Shown here piece after piece: positions 26,044 through 35,922 of a stretch of DNA of 35,922 nucleotides (positions are counted from its first letter, which is position 1; each line of letters begins with the position of its first letter). Origin of the DNA: Candidatus Omnitrophota bacterium (lineage in GTDB: Bacteria; Omnitrophota; Gorgyraeia; Gygaellales; Profunditerraquicolaceae). The notes under the pieces were generated by a model. It did no database searches. It was not told where the DNA came from and saw only the letters and a program-made list of their open reading frames with translations. Made by a program: the position numbers and the translations under genes. The DNA is taken from positions 1-35,922 of the forward strand of contig JAQUMI010000011.1 in assembly GCA_028718225.1 (NCBI GenBank). The letters are read 5' to 3'.

Positions 26044-27770
26044 ACCAGATTAAAGGCATAGCTGCCGCTACCGGGATTAGCGTAGGGTTAGCCTACAAGG
26101 TAGGCAAGGAGGAATTTATTGTCCCCCGGCAGCTAATCAATGAAGAAGAGATACCTATTCAGATCCAGCTATTTGAAGAGGCGCTAATCAAGACGCGCAG
26201 GGAGATCATTGAGCTGCAGAAAAGAATAAGCACGGAAATGGGCCAGGAAGAGGCTCAGATCTTTGACGCGCATCTGCTAGTTTTAGAAGACCGCATGCTT
26301 ATCGAAGAGGTAATCTCCCGCCTTAAAAAAGATAAGCTAAATGTCGCCTTTATCTTCCAGGAAGTTTTAAAGAAATATATTTCTGTGTTTTCCAATATCG
26401 AAGACGAATACCTCAAAGAACGTATTGCCGATATAAACGATGTAGGTAAAAGAATTTTACGCAACCTTTTAGGCAAGGAAAGGCAAGGTTTGGGGGATTT
26501 AAAGGAGAGGGTCATCGTGGTTGCCCATGACCTTTCGCCGTCGGATACCGCGGCCATGCATAAAAAGAATGTCGCCGGGTTTATTACGGATATCGGAGGT
26601 AAGACCTCGCATACCGCAATTATGGCCAAGTCCCTGGAGATACCGGCTGTAGTCGGAGCGAAAGATGCTACCGTTAAGATTAACCCGGGCGATATGCTGA
26701 TTGTAGATGGCACTCTGGGTATTGTCATTGTTAATCCGGATGAAGAAACCCTGGAGTCATACCGTAGCGAAGAATTAAAGTTAAAAGGGATAACCGAGAA
26801 ATTCCTTTCGGCTAAAGACCTCCCTGCGATTACTCTGGACGGCAATCAAATTGAGATAAATGCTAATATTGAATTTCCCGATGAGGTCCCGGCGGTAAAA
26901 CTGCACGGAGGCGAAGGTATCGGCCTTTACCGTACCGAATTTTTTTATATGAACAGGAAAGACCTGCCTACCGAGGAAGACCATTACCAGGCCTATAAAT
27001 ATGTAGCCGAAGAGATGAACCCTTACCCGGTAATTATCCGCACGCTGGATTTAGGCGGAGACAAGTTTTTATCGCAGTTTGAGGTTCCGCACGAGATGCA
27101 TCCGTTTTTAGGCTGGAGAGCGATCCGGTTTTGTCTGGCGCGGCCGGATATATTTAAATTGCAGCTAAGGGCGATCCTCAGGGCTTCAGTGCACGGGAAT
27201 TTAAGGCTTATGTACCCGATGATTTCAGGTGTTGAGGAGTTAAAACAGGCGAATAAAATACTTGAAGAGGCCAAGGAGGAGCTTAAAGCTAAAGATATGC
27301 CTTTTGATGAAGATGTCCAGGTTGGCGCAATGATTGAAGTCCCTTCTGCAGCAATGACCGCAGATATATTGGCTAAAGAAGTGGATTTCTTTAGCATCGG
27401 GAGCAACGACTTGATTCAGTATGCTCTGGCAGTTGACCGCGCCAATGAAAAAGTGGCCTATCTTTATGAGCCTACGCATCCGGCGGTCTTACGTTTGATT
27501 AAGCATATTATTGATGCCGCGCATAATGGCGATATCAATGTGGGGATGTGCGGAGAAATGGCCGGCGAACCGGGCCTGGCGCTGATCCTCCTGGGTTTAG
27601 GCCTGGATGAATTCAGTATGCCTCCGCAGGTTATACCGGAATTGAAATATTTGATTCGATCAGTTACCCTGAAAGAAGCCCAGGAAATTGCCAATGAGGC
27701 ATTGGGGTTCTCTACGGGGTCCGAGGTAGAAGAGTTTACCCAGGCGAAGTTAAGGGGGATATTAAAATAA
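26040..27770 (+). CDS. ptsI: Phosphoenolpyruvate-protein phosphotransferase (Enzyme I)
   Basis: A 576-residue enzyme that transfers phosphate from PEP to HPr. The phospho-histidine is His191 in GGKTSHTAIMAKSLEIPAVVG. The C-terminal PEP-binding barrel shows GIGLYRTEFFYM, the phosphate-binding RTLDLGGDK, MIEVPSAAM, FFSIGSNDLIQY and the catalytic-cysteine segment MCGEMAGEP. Its length is normal. The AGGGGG that serves the following gene lies within its 3' end. Confidence 0.97.
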   Translation: MNQIKGIAAATGISVGLAYKVGKEEFIVPRQLINEEEIPIQIQLFEEALIKTRREIIELQKRISTEMGQEEAQIFDAHLLVLEDRMLIEEVISRLKKDKLNVAFIFQEVLKKYISVFSNIEDEYLKERIADINDVGKRILRNLLGKERQGLGDLKERVIVVAHDLSPSDTAAMHKKNVAGFITDIGGKTSHTAIMAKSLEIPAVVGAKDATVKINPGDMLIVDGTLGIVIVNPDEETLESYRSEELKLKGITEKFLSAKDLPAITLDGNQIEINANIEFPDEVPAVKLHGGEGIGLYRTEFFYMNRKDLPTEEDHYQAYKYVAEEMNPYPVIIRTLDLGGDKFLSQFEVPHEMHPFLGWRAIRFCLARPDIFKLQLRAILRASVHGNLRLMYPMISGVEELKQANKILEEAKEELKAKDMPFDEDVQVGAMIEVPSAAMTADILAKEVDFFSIGSNDLIQYALAVDRANEKVAYLYEPTHPAVLRLIKHIIDAAHNGDINVGMCGEMAGEPGLALILLGLGLDEFSMPPQVIPELKYLIRSVTLKEAQEIANEALGFSTGSEVEEFTQAKLRGILK

Positions 27771-28501
27771 AAGCAATAATTTTAGCTGCAGGATACGCTA
27801 CGCGTCTGTATCCTTTAACCCGGGAGTACCCCAAGCCCTTGCTGGAGGTTAAGTGCAGGCCTATTCTTGACTATATCATCAATAAATTAGAGAGGGTGCG
27901 GGCAGTCGATGAGATAACCGTAGTTACTAACAGCAAGTTTATGGCTAAGTTCCGGGAGTGGAAAAAGTCGCTTAAGGTAAAAAAACCGGTAGTATTGGTA
28001 GACGATTTGACCAGGAGCAATACGGACAGGCTGGGTGCAATCGGGGATATTGCTTTCGTCATAAGAAAAAAGCGCATCCAGGAGGATATCCTGGTTATCG
28101 GCGGCGACAATCTGTTTAGTGGGGGGTTAACTAAATTTGTGAATTTCGCGGTGAGCAAGAGCCCGGCAGTCACTATCGGCCTCTATAAGTTAGGGAATTT
28201 AAAAGATGCTTCCAGCTACGGCGTAGCCAAGCTGGACGGGCGTAAGCGGGTTATCTATTTTGAAGAGAAACCGGCTAAACCAAAATCCAGGCTCGTCGCC
28301 ATGTGCCTGTATTATATCCCTGCTGCGCGATTGAGGTTGATTCAGGAATACCTGAAGATCGCCAGGAAAGCGGATGCTACGGGTAATTATATAGATTGGC
28401 TCAAGAGCAGAATGGATACCTACGGTTTTATCTTTCGGGGTTCCTGGTATGATATCGGGGATTTTAAATACTTAACCAGAGCAAAGAAATACTTTGCTTG
28501 A
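27767..28501 (+). CDS. Sugar-phosphate nucleotidyltransferase with apparent ATA start
   Basis: A 244-residue NTP_transferase enzyme that activates a sugar phosphate with a nucleoside triphosphate; substrates are not clear. The full catalytic N-terminus KAIILAAGYATRLYPLT followed by PKPLLEV is encoded, so translation must begin near 27767, but no ATG, GTG or TTG is available there. The best candidate is ATA 27767, 8 bases after AGGGGG and overlapping the ptsI stop as ATAA. The in-frame TTG at 27839 would delete the nucleotide-binding loop. Later features are GGDNLFSGG, YFEEKPAKP and SWYDIGDF. Confidence 0.85.
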   Translation: MKAIILAAGYATRLYPLTREYPKPLLEVKCRPILDYIINKLERVRAVDEITVVTNSKFMAKFREWKKSLKVKKPVVLVDDLTRSNTDRLGAIGDIAFVIRKKRIQEDILVIGGDNLFSGGLTKFVNFAVSKSPAVTIGLYKLGNLKDASSYGVAKLDGRKRVIYFEEKPAKPKSRLVAMCLYYIPAARLRLIQEYLKIARKADATGNYIDWLKSRMDTYGFIFRGSWYDIGDFKYLTRAKKYFA

Positions 28502-28520
28502 AAACTTCTAAGGAGGATCA

Positions 28521-29693
28521 ATGGGAACACGTAAGCATTTTTTTACTTCCGAATCAGTAGGCGAAGGGCATCCGGATAAGGTCTGCGATCAGATATCCGA
28601 TGGGGTATTGGACGAGGTATTAAGGCAAGACCCTTACGGCCGGGTTGCCTGCGAGACATTTGTAACTATGGGGCTTTTAATCGTCGGTGGAGAGATTACT
28701 ACTACCGCTTATGTTGACATACAGAAATTAGCCCGCGGGATCATTAAAGAAATAGGTTATACGCACCCTAAGTACGGATTTGATTACCATACCTGCGCCA
28801 TTATTAATACGATTAACAGCCAGTCCCCGGATATTGCCCAGGGCGTAAATACCGGCGGCGCAGGTGACCAGGGCTTTATGGTCGGCTTTGCCTGCCGGGA
28901 GACCGAAGAATTGATGCCGCTTCCGATAATGCTCTCTCAGAAATTAGTGAAAAAGATGGCGGATATAAGGAGAAAAGGGGTTTTAAAGTATTTGGGCCCT
29001 GATTGCAAGTCCCAGGTTTCGGTCGAATACCATGACGGACATCCCAAAAGAGTAGATTCTGTTGTGTTGGCCTGCCAACATACGGAAGATATCCTGGATT
29101 CTACCAAAGAAAAGATTACTAAGCAAGCGCGCCAGGAATTTATTGATCTGGTCGCTAAGCCTGTTTTAAAAGGCTATACCGACAAAGATACAAAATATTT
29201 TGTTAATGAAACCGGAAAATTCGTTATCGGTGGGCCGCAATCCGATACCGGGATGACCGGCAGGAAAATCGTCGTGGATACTTATGGCGGAGCAGCCGCT
29301 CCCGGCGGCGGGGCATTCTCCGGCAAGGACCCGACCAAGGTTGACCGTTCAGCCGCTTATATGGCGCGTTACCTTGCCAAGAATATCGTCGCCGCGGGCC
29401 TGGCGGATAAATGCTTAATCCATCTGGCTTACGTAATCGGACGGGCAGATCCTTTGGCGATCATGGTAGATACCTCCGGAACCGGAAAACTGACTGAAGC
29501 CCAGTTTATAAAATTGATCCGGGATAATTTTGAACTTACGCCTCAAGGTATGATTAAATCCCTGGATCTTTTACGCCCTATATATAGAAAAACCGCTTGC
29601 TACGGGCATTTTGGCCGGACAGAGCCTGAGTTTAGCTGGGAGTCGACGGACAAGGCGGCAGTGTTGAAGAAACAGGCAGGGAAAATACAGTAG
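28521..29693 (+). CDS. metK: S-adenosylmethionine synthetase
   Basis: A 390-residue enzyme making S-adenosylmethionine from methionine and ATP. Signature segments include [17 protein letters not shown] (His17), [14 protein letters not shown] and [28 protein letters not shown] lies 7 bases before the ATG. It leads a methyl-cycle pair with ahcY. Confidence 0.97.
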   Translation: MGTRKHFFTSESVGEGHPDKVCDQISDGVLDEVLRQDPYGRVACETFVTMGLLIVGGEITTTAYVDIQKLARGIIKEIGYTHPKYGFDYHTCAIINTINSQSPDIAQGVNTGGAGDQGFMVGFACRETEELMPLPIMLSQKLVKKMADIRRKGVLKYLGPDCKSQVSVEYHDGHPKRVDSVVLACQHTEDILDSTKEKITKQARQEFIDLVAKPVLKGYTDKDTKYFVNETGKFVIGGPQSDTGMTGRKIVVDTYGGAAAPGGGAFSGKDPTKVDRSAAYMARYLAKNIVAAGLADKCLIHLAYVIGRADPLAIMVDTSGTGKLTEAQFIKLIRDNFELTPQGMIKSLDLLRPIYRKTACYGHFGRTEPEFSWESTDKAAVLKKQAGKIQ

Positions 29694-29729
29694 ATAGCAG
29701 GCAATATACAGAAAAACTGAAAGGGGAAT

Positions 29730-30986
29730 ATGAAATTCGACATTAAAAATATAAACTTAGCCAAGAAGGGTGCTTTAAGGATTGAATGGGCAGCTAACAA
29801 TATGCCTGTCCTGAATTTGATCAAACAGAGATTCTCAAAAGAAAAACCTTTGAAGGGGTTAAAAATCGCTGCTTGCCTGCATGTTACTACCGAGACAGGC
29901 GTATTAGCCGGTGTTTTAAAGGCAGGAGGAGCCGAGGTTTTTGTCTGCGCCTCCAATCCTCTATCTACGCAGGATGATGTTGCTGCATCTCTGGTTAAAG
30001 ATTCAAAGATAGCGGTCTTTGCAATTAAAGGAGAAGATACTAAGACTTATTATAGCCATATAAAGTCTGTTTTAGCTGTCCGGCCCGATATTACCATGGA
30101 TGACGGAGCAGACCTGGTCAGCACTATTCATAGCGGTTCGCCTTCCAGCCATAGCAATATTATCGGTGGCACCGAGGAGACGACTACCGGAGTGATCCGC
30201 TTGAGGGCTTTGGCTTTAGAGGGTAAGTTGCGTTATCCGATTATCGCGGTGAATGACGCCATGACCAAGCATCTGTTTGATAACCGTTACGGCACAGGCC
30301 AGTCTACGATAGACGGGATTATCCGGGCCACGAATAAATTATTGGCCGGGGCGAATTTTGTAGTTTGTGGCTACGGTTGGTGCGGTAAAGGCGTGGCTAT
30401 GCGCGCTAATGGCCTGGGCGCAAAAGTAATTGTGGTGGAAGTTGACCCTTTACGCGCCCTGGAAGCGACTATGGACGGTTTTAGGGTAATGACGATAAGA
30501 GAGGCTGCCTTAATAGGCGATGTTTTCGTGACCGTAACCGGCGACATCAATGTGATCAGGAGAGAACATTTCGCCAGGATGAAAGACGGCGCAATCGTCT
30601 CTAATTCCGGGCACTTTAATGTAGAGCTGGATATTGCGGGCCTGGCGAAATTAAGCGCGAGAAGAAGAGTTATCCGCGATTTTGTGGAAGAATATATTTT
30701 AAAGAACGGGCGCAGGGTTTATCTTTTAGGCGAAGGCCGGCTGATCAATTTAGCCGCTGCCGAAGGCCATCCGGCCTCGGTCATGGATATGTCATTTGCC
30801 AACCAGGCGTTTTCTGCCGAATATATGGCTAATAATTACAGGAAACTTAAAAACCAGGTTTATCAGGTCCCTGAAAATATTGATAAGAATATTGCCGGTT
30901 TAAAACTTAAGTCTTTAGGCATAAAAATAGATACTTTGACTCCGGAACAGAAGAAATATTTATCCAGCTGGGAGATGGGGACATAA
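29730..30986 (+). CDS. ahcY: Adenosylhomocysteinase
   Basis: A 418-residue NAD-dependent hydrolase that removes S-adenosylhomocysteine, the by-product of methylation. It has [53 protein letters not shown] and the NAD-binding [13 protein letters not shown]. It is the short form, without the insertion seen in many proteobacterial and eukaryotic enzymes. The ATG is behind AAAGGGGA, 36 bases after metK. Its TAA shares one base with the pfkA start (TAATG). Confidence 0.96.
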   Translation: MKFDIKNINLAKKGALRIEWAANNMPVLNLIKQRFSKEKPLKGLKIAACLHVTTETGVLAGVLKAGGAEVFVCASNPLSTQDDVAASLVKDSKIAVFAIKGEDTKTYYSHIKSVLAVRPDITMDDGADLVSTIHSGSPSSHSNIIGGTEETTTGVIRLRALALEGKLRYPIIAVNDAMTKHLFDNRYGTGQSTIDGIIRATNKLLAGANFVVCGYGWCGKGVAMRANGLGAKVIVVEVDPLRALEATMDGFRVMTIREAALIGDVFVTVTGDINVIRREHFARMKDGAIVSNSGHFNVELDIAGLAKLSARRRVIRDFVEEYILKNGRRVYLLGEGRLINLAAAEGHPASVMDMSFANQAFSAEYMANNYRKLKNQVYQVPENIDKNIAGLKLKSLGIKIDTLTPEQKKYLSSWEMGT

Positions 30987-31945
30987 TGAAAAGAATAGCG
31001 GTTTTGACTACGGGGGGGGATGCCCCGGGGATGAATCCGGCAATCCGCGCGGTTGTGCGTTATGGTATTGCTCAAAAGATGGAAGTAATGGGGGTATTCC
31101 GGGGATGGTGGGGCTTGATCAACGAAGAATTAAAAGTTTTGGATCACCGTTCTGTCTCAGGGATAATCGGCCAGGGCGGGACAATTTTAAAAACGGGCCG
31201 CTGCCCTGAATTTCAAACCGAAACCGGACAGGAGCGCGCGTTTAATACACTTAAAAAATTTGCCATTGACGGATTGATTGTGATCGGCGGTAACGGCAGC
31301 TTTGCCGGCGCGCATAAATTCGGAAATAAATATAACGTTCCCTGCATAGGCATCGCCGCCTCCATTGACAACGATATAAACGGTATAGATTATACTATTG
31401 GCGCGGATACCGCTATAAATACCGCGCTCAATGCGATTGATAATATCCGGGATACCGCGACCTCAATGGAGCGGATTTTCGTGGTTGAGGTAATGGGGCG
31501 GGATTGCGGTTTTATCGCGTTGGCGGTGGGCCTTGCCGGAGGATGCGAAGACGTATTTATTCCGGAGGAGCCGTTTGACCTGGAGAAATCCTGTCATGAT
31601 ATTGTCCACGGTAATATGATCGGCAAGGTAAGCTGGATTATCGTGGTCGCCGAAGGCGCAGGGCATGCCGAAGATATTGCCAGGAAGATAACCGAAATTA
31701 CCAGCCTGGAGACCAGGGCAGTTACTCTCGGGCATATTCAAAGAGGCGGCCGGCCGACGGCATTTAGCCGGGATCTGGCTTTAAATCTGGGTAAGGCAGC
31801 GGTTGATTGCCTGCTTAAGGGAGAAAAAGATAAAGCTGTCGGGTTAAACAGCGGCAAAATAGCCGTGATAGATTTTAAGACAGCGATTAAGAAAAAAGAA
31901 TTGAAGGCAGAAGGATTATATAGATTAATTAAAACGTTAACTTAG
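30986..31945 (+). CDS. pfkA: 6-phosphofructokinase with Asn at position 103
   Basis: A 319-residue PfkA-family enzyme phosphorylating fructose 6-phosphate. The catalytic Asp is Asp128 in SIDNDINGIDYTIG, and VEVMGRDCG and LGHIQRGGRPTAFSR are typical of the fold. The nucleotide/Mg2+ loop reads IGGNGSFAG: Asn103 replaces the Asp of the usual GGDGS, while Gly104, associated with ATP rather than pyrophosphate use, is kept. AASIDND replaces the PGTIDND of E. coli. ATP use is the likeliest reading, but the changed metal ligand leaves some doubt. Confidence 0.93.
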   Translation: MKRIAVLTTGGDAPGMNPAIRAVVRYGIAQKMEVMGVFRGWWGLINEELKVLDHRSVSGIIGQGGTILKTGRCPEFQTETGQERAFNTLKKFAIDGLIVIGGNGSFAGAHKFGNKYNVPCIGIAASIDNDINGIDYTIGADTAINTALNAIDNIRDTATSMERIFVVEVMGRDCGFIALAVGLAGGCEDVFIPEEPFDLEKSCHDIVHGNMIGKVSWIIVVAEGAGHAEDIARKITEITSLETRAVTLGHIQRGGRPTAFSRDLALNLGKAAVDCLLKGEKDKAVGLNSGKIAVIDFKTAIKKKELKAEGLYRLIKTLT

Positions 31946-31972
31946 GCGCGATGAAAGGAGAAATTACTTACT

Positions 31973-33298
31973 ATGGGACGCAAGGCCTTGAGTATTGATA
32001 AGATTATTATGGATTTGGTGCTAAGCGACGATTCTGGCACTAAGAAGAAGCTGGCCAAAAAGATTTTAGGATTAGCTTATAAAAAAGGCATCTATCCGTC
32101 AAGTATCCATGATTTTTATATGGCAGCCGGCCGAGGGGAATTTAGCGGTTTTACCGTTCCGGCGATAAACCTGCGCAGCCTGACTTACGATTTGGCGCGG
32201 GCGATATTCCGGGTCGCTAAAAAGAATAACAGCGGCGCGTTCATTTTTGAGATCGCTAAATCCGAGATGGGTTATACCGCTCAGGCCCCGGTTGAATACG
32301 CCAGCGTTATCCTGGCAGCTGCGCTTAGAGAAAATTATCAGGGGCCGGTGTTTATCCAGGCCGACCACACCCAGGCCAATGCCAAGAAATTCCAGGAAAA
32401 TGCGGATAAAGAATTACAGGCTTTACAGGATGTAATCGCTGATGCGGTCGCAGCCGGTTTCTATAATATTGATATTGACTCATCTACCTTAGTGGATTTA
32501 TCCAAGCCGGATATAAAGGCGCAACAGAAGCTTAATTACGAAGTTTGTGCCAAACTTACGCAATTTATCCGCCGGATCGAGCCTAAAGGCATTACTGTGT
32601 CGGTAGGCGGTGAAATCGGCGAAGTCGGACACCAGAATTCTACCCCCGAGGACCTGGTTGCGTTTATGCAAGGTTACCGCGAGAGATTACGCAAGGGCCT
32701 GATAGGCATCAGCAAGATTTCTATCCAGACCGGGACATCCCACGGAGGAGTAGTTAAGGCTGACGGCTCTATCGCCGAGGTCAAACTTGATTTTGCTACG
32801 CTGAAGAATCTTTCCAATATTGCCCGGAAGGAATTCGGGCTGGGCGGCGCAGTGCAGCACGGCGCCTCGACCTTGCCGGAGGATATGTTCCATAAATTTC
32901 CGGAGCATGATACCATTGAAGTGCATTTGGCCACGGGTTTCCAGAATATGCTGCTGGATAGCCAGAGTTTTCCTGCGGATTTAAAGAAAAGGATGTATGA
33001 TTGGCTTAATCTGAACGCTGCCGGTGAAAGAAAGCCGGGGGAGAGCGACGAGCAATTCTTCTATAAAGCGCGCAAGAAAGCCCTGGGGCCATTCAAAAAA
33101 GATATTATGGGGTTACCTCAGGAAGTGCGCGATGAAATAGCCGCCGAGATTGAGAATAAATTTGATTTTCTCTTTAAGCAGTTAGACGCCGTGAATAACC
33201 GGGATTTGGCGGATAAATATGTTTCTTTAAGGCGCGTAATTGTCAGAAAGCATAAAGCCGGAAAAGAAGTTGTCCACGACGGAGAAGGCGCAGATTAA
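31973..33298 (+). CDS. Class II (zinc) fructose-bisphosphate aldolase-like protein
   Basis: A 441-residue member of the class II aldolase superfamily. Zinc and catalytic motifs are visible in order: FIQADHTQ (catalytic Asp and zinc His), [26 protein letters not shown] (His) and AVQHGAST (last zinc His, usually LHGGSG). It is larger than typical FbaA (about 350) because of N- and C-terminal extensions. Placement 27 bases after pfkA suggests fructose 1,6-bisphosphate cleavage or formation, but a tagatose-bisphosphate or other aldolase activity cannot be excluded. Confidence 0.88.
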   Translation: MGRKALSIDKIIMDLVLSDDSGTKKKLAKKILGLAYKKGIYPSSIHDFYMAAGRGEFSGFTVPAINLRSLTYDLARAIFRVAKKNNSGAFIFEIAKSEMGYTAQAPVEYASVILAAALRENYQGPVFIQADHTQANAKKFQENADKELQALQDVIADAVAAGFYNIDIDSSTLVDLSKPDIKAQQKLNYEVCAKLTQFIRRIEPKGITVSVGGEIGEVGHQNSTPEDLVAFMQGYRERLRKGLIGISKISIQTGTSHGGVVKADGSIAEVKLDFATLKNLSNIARKEFGLGGAVQHGASTLPEDMFHKFPEHDTIEVHLATGFQNMLLDSQSFPADLKKRMYDWLNLNAAGERKPGESDEQFFYKARKKALGPFKKDIMGLPQEVRDEIAAEIENKFDFLFKQLDAVNNRDLADKYVSLRRVIVRKHKAGKEVVHDGEGAD

Positions 33299-33314
33299 AA
33301 AAGCGAGGATAAAT

Positions 33315-34967
33315 ATGCGTTCGGATAAAATCAAAAAAGGTTTAGAGAGGGTGCCGCACCGCGCACTTTTGCATGCTACCGGGTTGTCCAGGAAAGACCT
33401 GGATCGGCCGTTTATCGGCCTGGCTTCGTCTTTTACCGACCTTATACCCGGCCATATCGGCATGCGCGAGCTGGAACGTTTTATTGAGCGGGGGATTTGC
33501 TATGGTCAGGGTGTGCCTTTTTTATTCGGCGTCCCGGGAATCTGCGACGGTATTGCCATGGGCCATTTAGGAATGTGTTATCCTTTGGCCTTGCGCGAGA
33601 TTGTTGCCGATACCATTGAAACAGTTTGTAACGCCCATCAATTAGACGGGATTATTTGTCTGACGAACTGTGATAAGATCACTCCCGGTATGCTTATGGG
33701 AGTGGCACGTTTGAATATTCCGGCAATTGTCGTAACTGCCGGGCCGATGCTCTCTGGCCGTTATAACCAGCGCAAATTAGCTTTTGTGCACGATACTTAT
33801 GAAGGGATGGCCCGGGCCAAGAAAGGCGAGATCTCTGCGGAAGAATTATCCTGTTTAGAGATGGAAGCTTGCCCCGGAGCTGGTTCCTGCCAGGGTCTGT
33901 ATACGGCTAATACCATGGCTTGTTTAACTGAGGCCATGGGGATGTCTTTGCCTGGAAGCGGCACTAGCCTGGCAGCATCCGCGAAAAAACGCCGAATTGC
34001 CGAGGCCAGCGGGGAGCGCATCGTGGAGTTGGTGCGCAAAAATATCAAGCCCCGTGATATCATTACTAAAAAATCTTTGGAGAACGCTATTGTGGTGGAT
34101 ATGGCTTTGGGCGGCTCAAGCAATACTGTTTTACATCTTATGGCGATCGCCCATGAAGCGGGAATTGAGCTAGACTTAAAGACTTTTGATAAAATCAGTA
34201 AGCGCATACCGCACATTACTAACATAGAGCCAGCAGGTACGCATTTTATGGAGGATCTTGAATATGCCGGCGGTATTCCTGCGGTCTTCAAGAGGTTAAA
34301 GCCAGAACTGAATAATATTTTGAATGTCAGCGGTGAAAAAACTTTTGCCATTGCCGATAAGGCGAAGATATTCGATGAGGAGGTGATTCGGCCGTTAAAT
34401 AGAGCTTACCATAAGCAGGGTGGTATTGCTGTGCTCTACGGGAATATCGCGCCGAACGGCGCCGTAGTTAAACAGAGCGGCGTGAGCGAAAAAATGATGA
34501 AGTTTACCGGAAAGTGCCGCGTATTTAACCGCGAAGAAGAGGCGCTGCAGGCGATCATGAATAACAGGATTAAAAAGGGCGATTGCGTGGTGATTCGCTA
34601 TGAGGGCCCCGCAGGCGGACCCGGAATGCGTGAGATGCTTGCTCCGACTGCCGCAATTGTAGGGCTGGGCCTGGCGGATTCAGTGGCATTGATTACCGAC
34701 GGCCGTTTTTCCGGCGGGACAAAAGGCCCGTGCATCGGGCATATTTCGCCTGAGGCTTCTTCCGGCGGCCCGATTGCGATTTTAAAAGACGCAGATATAA
34801 TTACTATTGACATACCGAACAGAAGAATAGAGGTCAGGTTAAGTAAAGAAGAAATCAAAAAAAGATTCAGGGATTGGAAACCCGTGGCGCCGAAGATTAA
34901 GACGGGTTATCTATCCAGGTATTCAAGGTTAGTCAGTTCGGCGGATAAAGGAGCAATACTAAAGTGA
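33315..34967 (+). CDS. ilvD: Dihydroxy-acid dehydratase
   Basis: A 550-residue iron-sulfur dehydratase of branched-chain amino acid synthesis. ATG 33315 ([19 protein letters not shown]) is chosen because this is the usual family N-terminus and GAGGA lies just upstream; the frame stays open to 33240 inside the aldolase gene. Cluster cysteines are probably Cys119 (TNCDKITPG) and Cys192 (CPGAGSCQG). The third region reads DLIPGHIG, with Gly where [2Fe-2S] enzymes have Cys, as in the oxygen-sensitive [4Fe-4S] type of E. coli. It overlaps ilvB as GTGA. Confidence 0.96.
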   Translation: MRSDKIKKGLERVPHRALLHATGLSRKDLDRPFIGLASSFTDLIPGHIGMRELERFIERGICYGQGVPFLFGVPGICDGIAMGHLGMCYPLALREIVADTIETVCNAHQLDGIICLTNCDKITPGMLMGVARLNIPAIVVTAGPMLSGRYNQRKLAFVHDTYEGMARAKKGEISAEELSCLEMEACPGAGSCQGLYTANTMACLTEAMGMSLPGSGTSLAASAKKRRIAEASGERIVELVRKNIKPRDIITKKSLENAIVVDMALGGSSNTVLHLMAIAHEAGIELDLKTFDKISKRIPHITNIEPAGTHFMEDLEYAGGIPAVFKRLKPELNNILNVSGEKTFAIADKAKIFDEEVIRPLNRAYHKQGGIAVLYGNIAPNGAVVKQSGVSEKMMKFTGKCRVFNREEEALQAIMNNRIKKGDCVVIRYEGPAGGPGMREMLAPTAAIVGLGLADSVALITDGRFSGGTKGPCIGHISPEASSGGPIAILKDADIITIDIPNRRIEVRLSKEEIKKRFRDWKPVAPKIKTGYLSRYSRLVSSADKGAILK

Positions 34968-35922
34968 AGGGTTCACGAATACTTTTGGAGTCTTTGAAAC
35001 GCGAAGGAGTAGAGGTAATCTTCGGCTATCCCGGAGGGCAGGTCCTGCCTATTTTTGATAGCCTTTATGATTCCGATATCAAGTTTATCCTTACGCGCCA
35101 TGAACAGGGAGCAGCGCATGCTGCCGACGGCTATGCCCGGGCAACCGGCAAAGCCGGGGTGTGCCTGGCTACTTCTGGGCCGGGGGCAACGAACCTGGTT
35201 ACCGGCATTGCCAACGCCTATATGGATTCCATACCCATGGTTGCAATCACCGGACAGGTCAAGAGTTTCTTAATCGGTAACGACGCTTTTCAGGAAGCTG
35301 ATGTAACCGGCATTACCCGTCCGATAACTAAACATAATTATTTAGTTAAAGATATTAAAGACCTGGCTCGTATAATCCGGGAAGCTTTTTATATTGCTTC
35401 TACCGGCAGGCCGGGGCCGGTATTAATAGATATTCCTTCGGATATTCAGGTAATGGACGCGGAATTTAATTGGCCGCAAGATATCAAGATGCGCACTTAT
35501 AATCCGACTTTGTTTGGGCATCCCGGGCAGATCAAGAAAGCGGCTAAACTTATCGCGGCTGCCAAAAAACCGATTATCTATGCCGGAGGCGGAGTGATTA
35601 CTTCCGGAGCGCATAAAGAATTAAGGATGCTGGCGGAAAAAATCAATGCGCCTTTAACCTGGACCCTCATGGGTATAGGCGGTTTTCCGTCAACGCATGA
35701 GCTTGCCTTAGGTATGCTGGGTATGCATGGGACTGCCTATGCGAACCACGCGATTATGGAGAGTGATTTGATCATCGCGGTGGGTGCGCGTTTTGATGAC
35801 CGGGTGACCGGCAGGCTGGATGCCTTTGCGCCTTATGCAAAAATCATCCATATCGACGTGGATCCATCTTCGATCAGCAAGAATGTAAACGTGCATATCC
35901 CGATAGTAGGGGATGCTAAAAA
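34964..35922 (+). CDS. ilvB: Acetolactate synthase large subunit (partial, 3' end beyond window)
   Basis: The first 319 codons of a thiamine-diphosphate enzyme that makes acetolactate for valine, leucine and isoleucine. It shows [15 protein letters not shown], the catalytic Glu in [42 protein letters not shown] and [14 protein letters not shown]. Translation starts at GTG 34964, which overlaps the ilvD stop. The frame runs open off the right edge, so the C-terminal cofactor domain is not seen. Confidence 0.96.
   Translation, partial: MKGSRILLESLKREGVEVIFGYPGGQVLPIFDSLYDSDIKFILTRHEQGAAHAADGYARATGKAGVCLATSGPGATNLVTGIANAYMDSIPMVAITGQVKSFLIGNDAFQEADVTGITRPITKHNYLVKDIKDLARIIREAFYIASTGRPGPVLIDIPSDIQVMDAEFNWPQDIKMRTYNPTLFGHPGQIKKAAKLIAAAKKPIIYAGGGVITSGAHKELRMLAEKINAPLTWTLMGIGGFPSTHELALGMLGMHGTAYANHAIMESDLIIAVGARFDDRVTGRLDAFAPYAKIIHIDVDPSSISKNVNVHIPIVGDAK

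Noticed and set aside
29694-29729. SAH or SAM riboswitch ahead of metK or ahcY
   Set aside because: The gaps (19 bases before metK, 36 before ahcY) are too short for a known aptamer and show only ribosome binding sites.

Overview
The window looks like a chromosomal segment of a Gram-negative, anaerobe-type bacterium of moderate GC content. Lipid A genes (lpxB, an msbA-type ABC exporter) show an outer membrane. A type IV pilin-like gene, a complete F-type ATP synthase operon and several divergent versions of universal proteins point to an uncultivated lineage. The gene style suggests Candidatus Omnitrophota or a PVC relative. That placement is inference from recognised protein families, not a tree.

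Layout. (1) 1-6930: the tail of a probable APC permease, a short inverted repeat, then the full atp operon (atpZ, atpI-like, B, E, F, H, A, G, D, C). (2) 6931-8537: a structured leader and gdhA, closed by a strong terminator. (3) 8539-11836: a two-gene unit encoding a helical-repeat protein and an HD-GYP protein that share a related N-terminal module. (4) 11860-16250: a DUF1846 protein, a beta-CASP metallo-RNase, a stand-alone bL27-like protein with its own promoter, and a Ste24-like M48 membrane protease. (5) 16251-16792: a pilin-like gene flanked by two diverged copies of the last 60 bases of the M48 gene. (6) 16789-20757: lipid A genes, with lpxB and a Gfo/Idh dehydrogenase on the minus strand and msbA divergent on the plus strand. 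(7) 20758-23974: rpsB-tsf-pyrH-frr followed closely by tRNA-Lys, tRNA-Leu and tRNA-Gly. (8) 24019-28501: EIIA, YvcK, HPr, EI and a nucleotidyltransferase. (9) 28521-35922: metK, ahcY, pfkA, a class II aldolase, ilvD and the start of ilvB, running off the end of the window.

How the genes fit together. The atp operon makes or uses the proton gradient. gdhA fixes ammonium. The soluble PTS proteins (EI, HPr with its regulatory serine, EIIA), YvcK, phosphofructokinase and aldolase form a carbon-control and glycolysis neighbourhood with no sugar permease in view. metK and ahcY are two steps of the methyl cycle. ilvD and ilvB belong to branched-chain amino acid synthesis. Overlapping stop/start codons (ATGA, GTGA, TAATG) show tight operon packing.

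Most of the window is ordinary housekeeping sequence. The points most worth a second look are the duplicated M48 tail around the pilin gene, the orphan bL27-like protein, the nucleotidyltransferase that seems to start at ATA, the gdhA leader, promoters placed so close to start codons that the mRNAs should be leaderless, the paired HEAT/HD-GYP proteins with a common N-terminal module, and the two-hairpin spacer between tRNA-Leu and tRNA-Gly. I found no CRISPR array, transposase, integrase or clear defence system.
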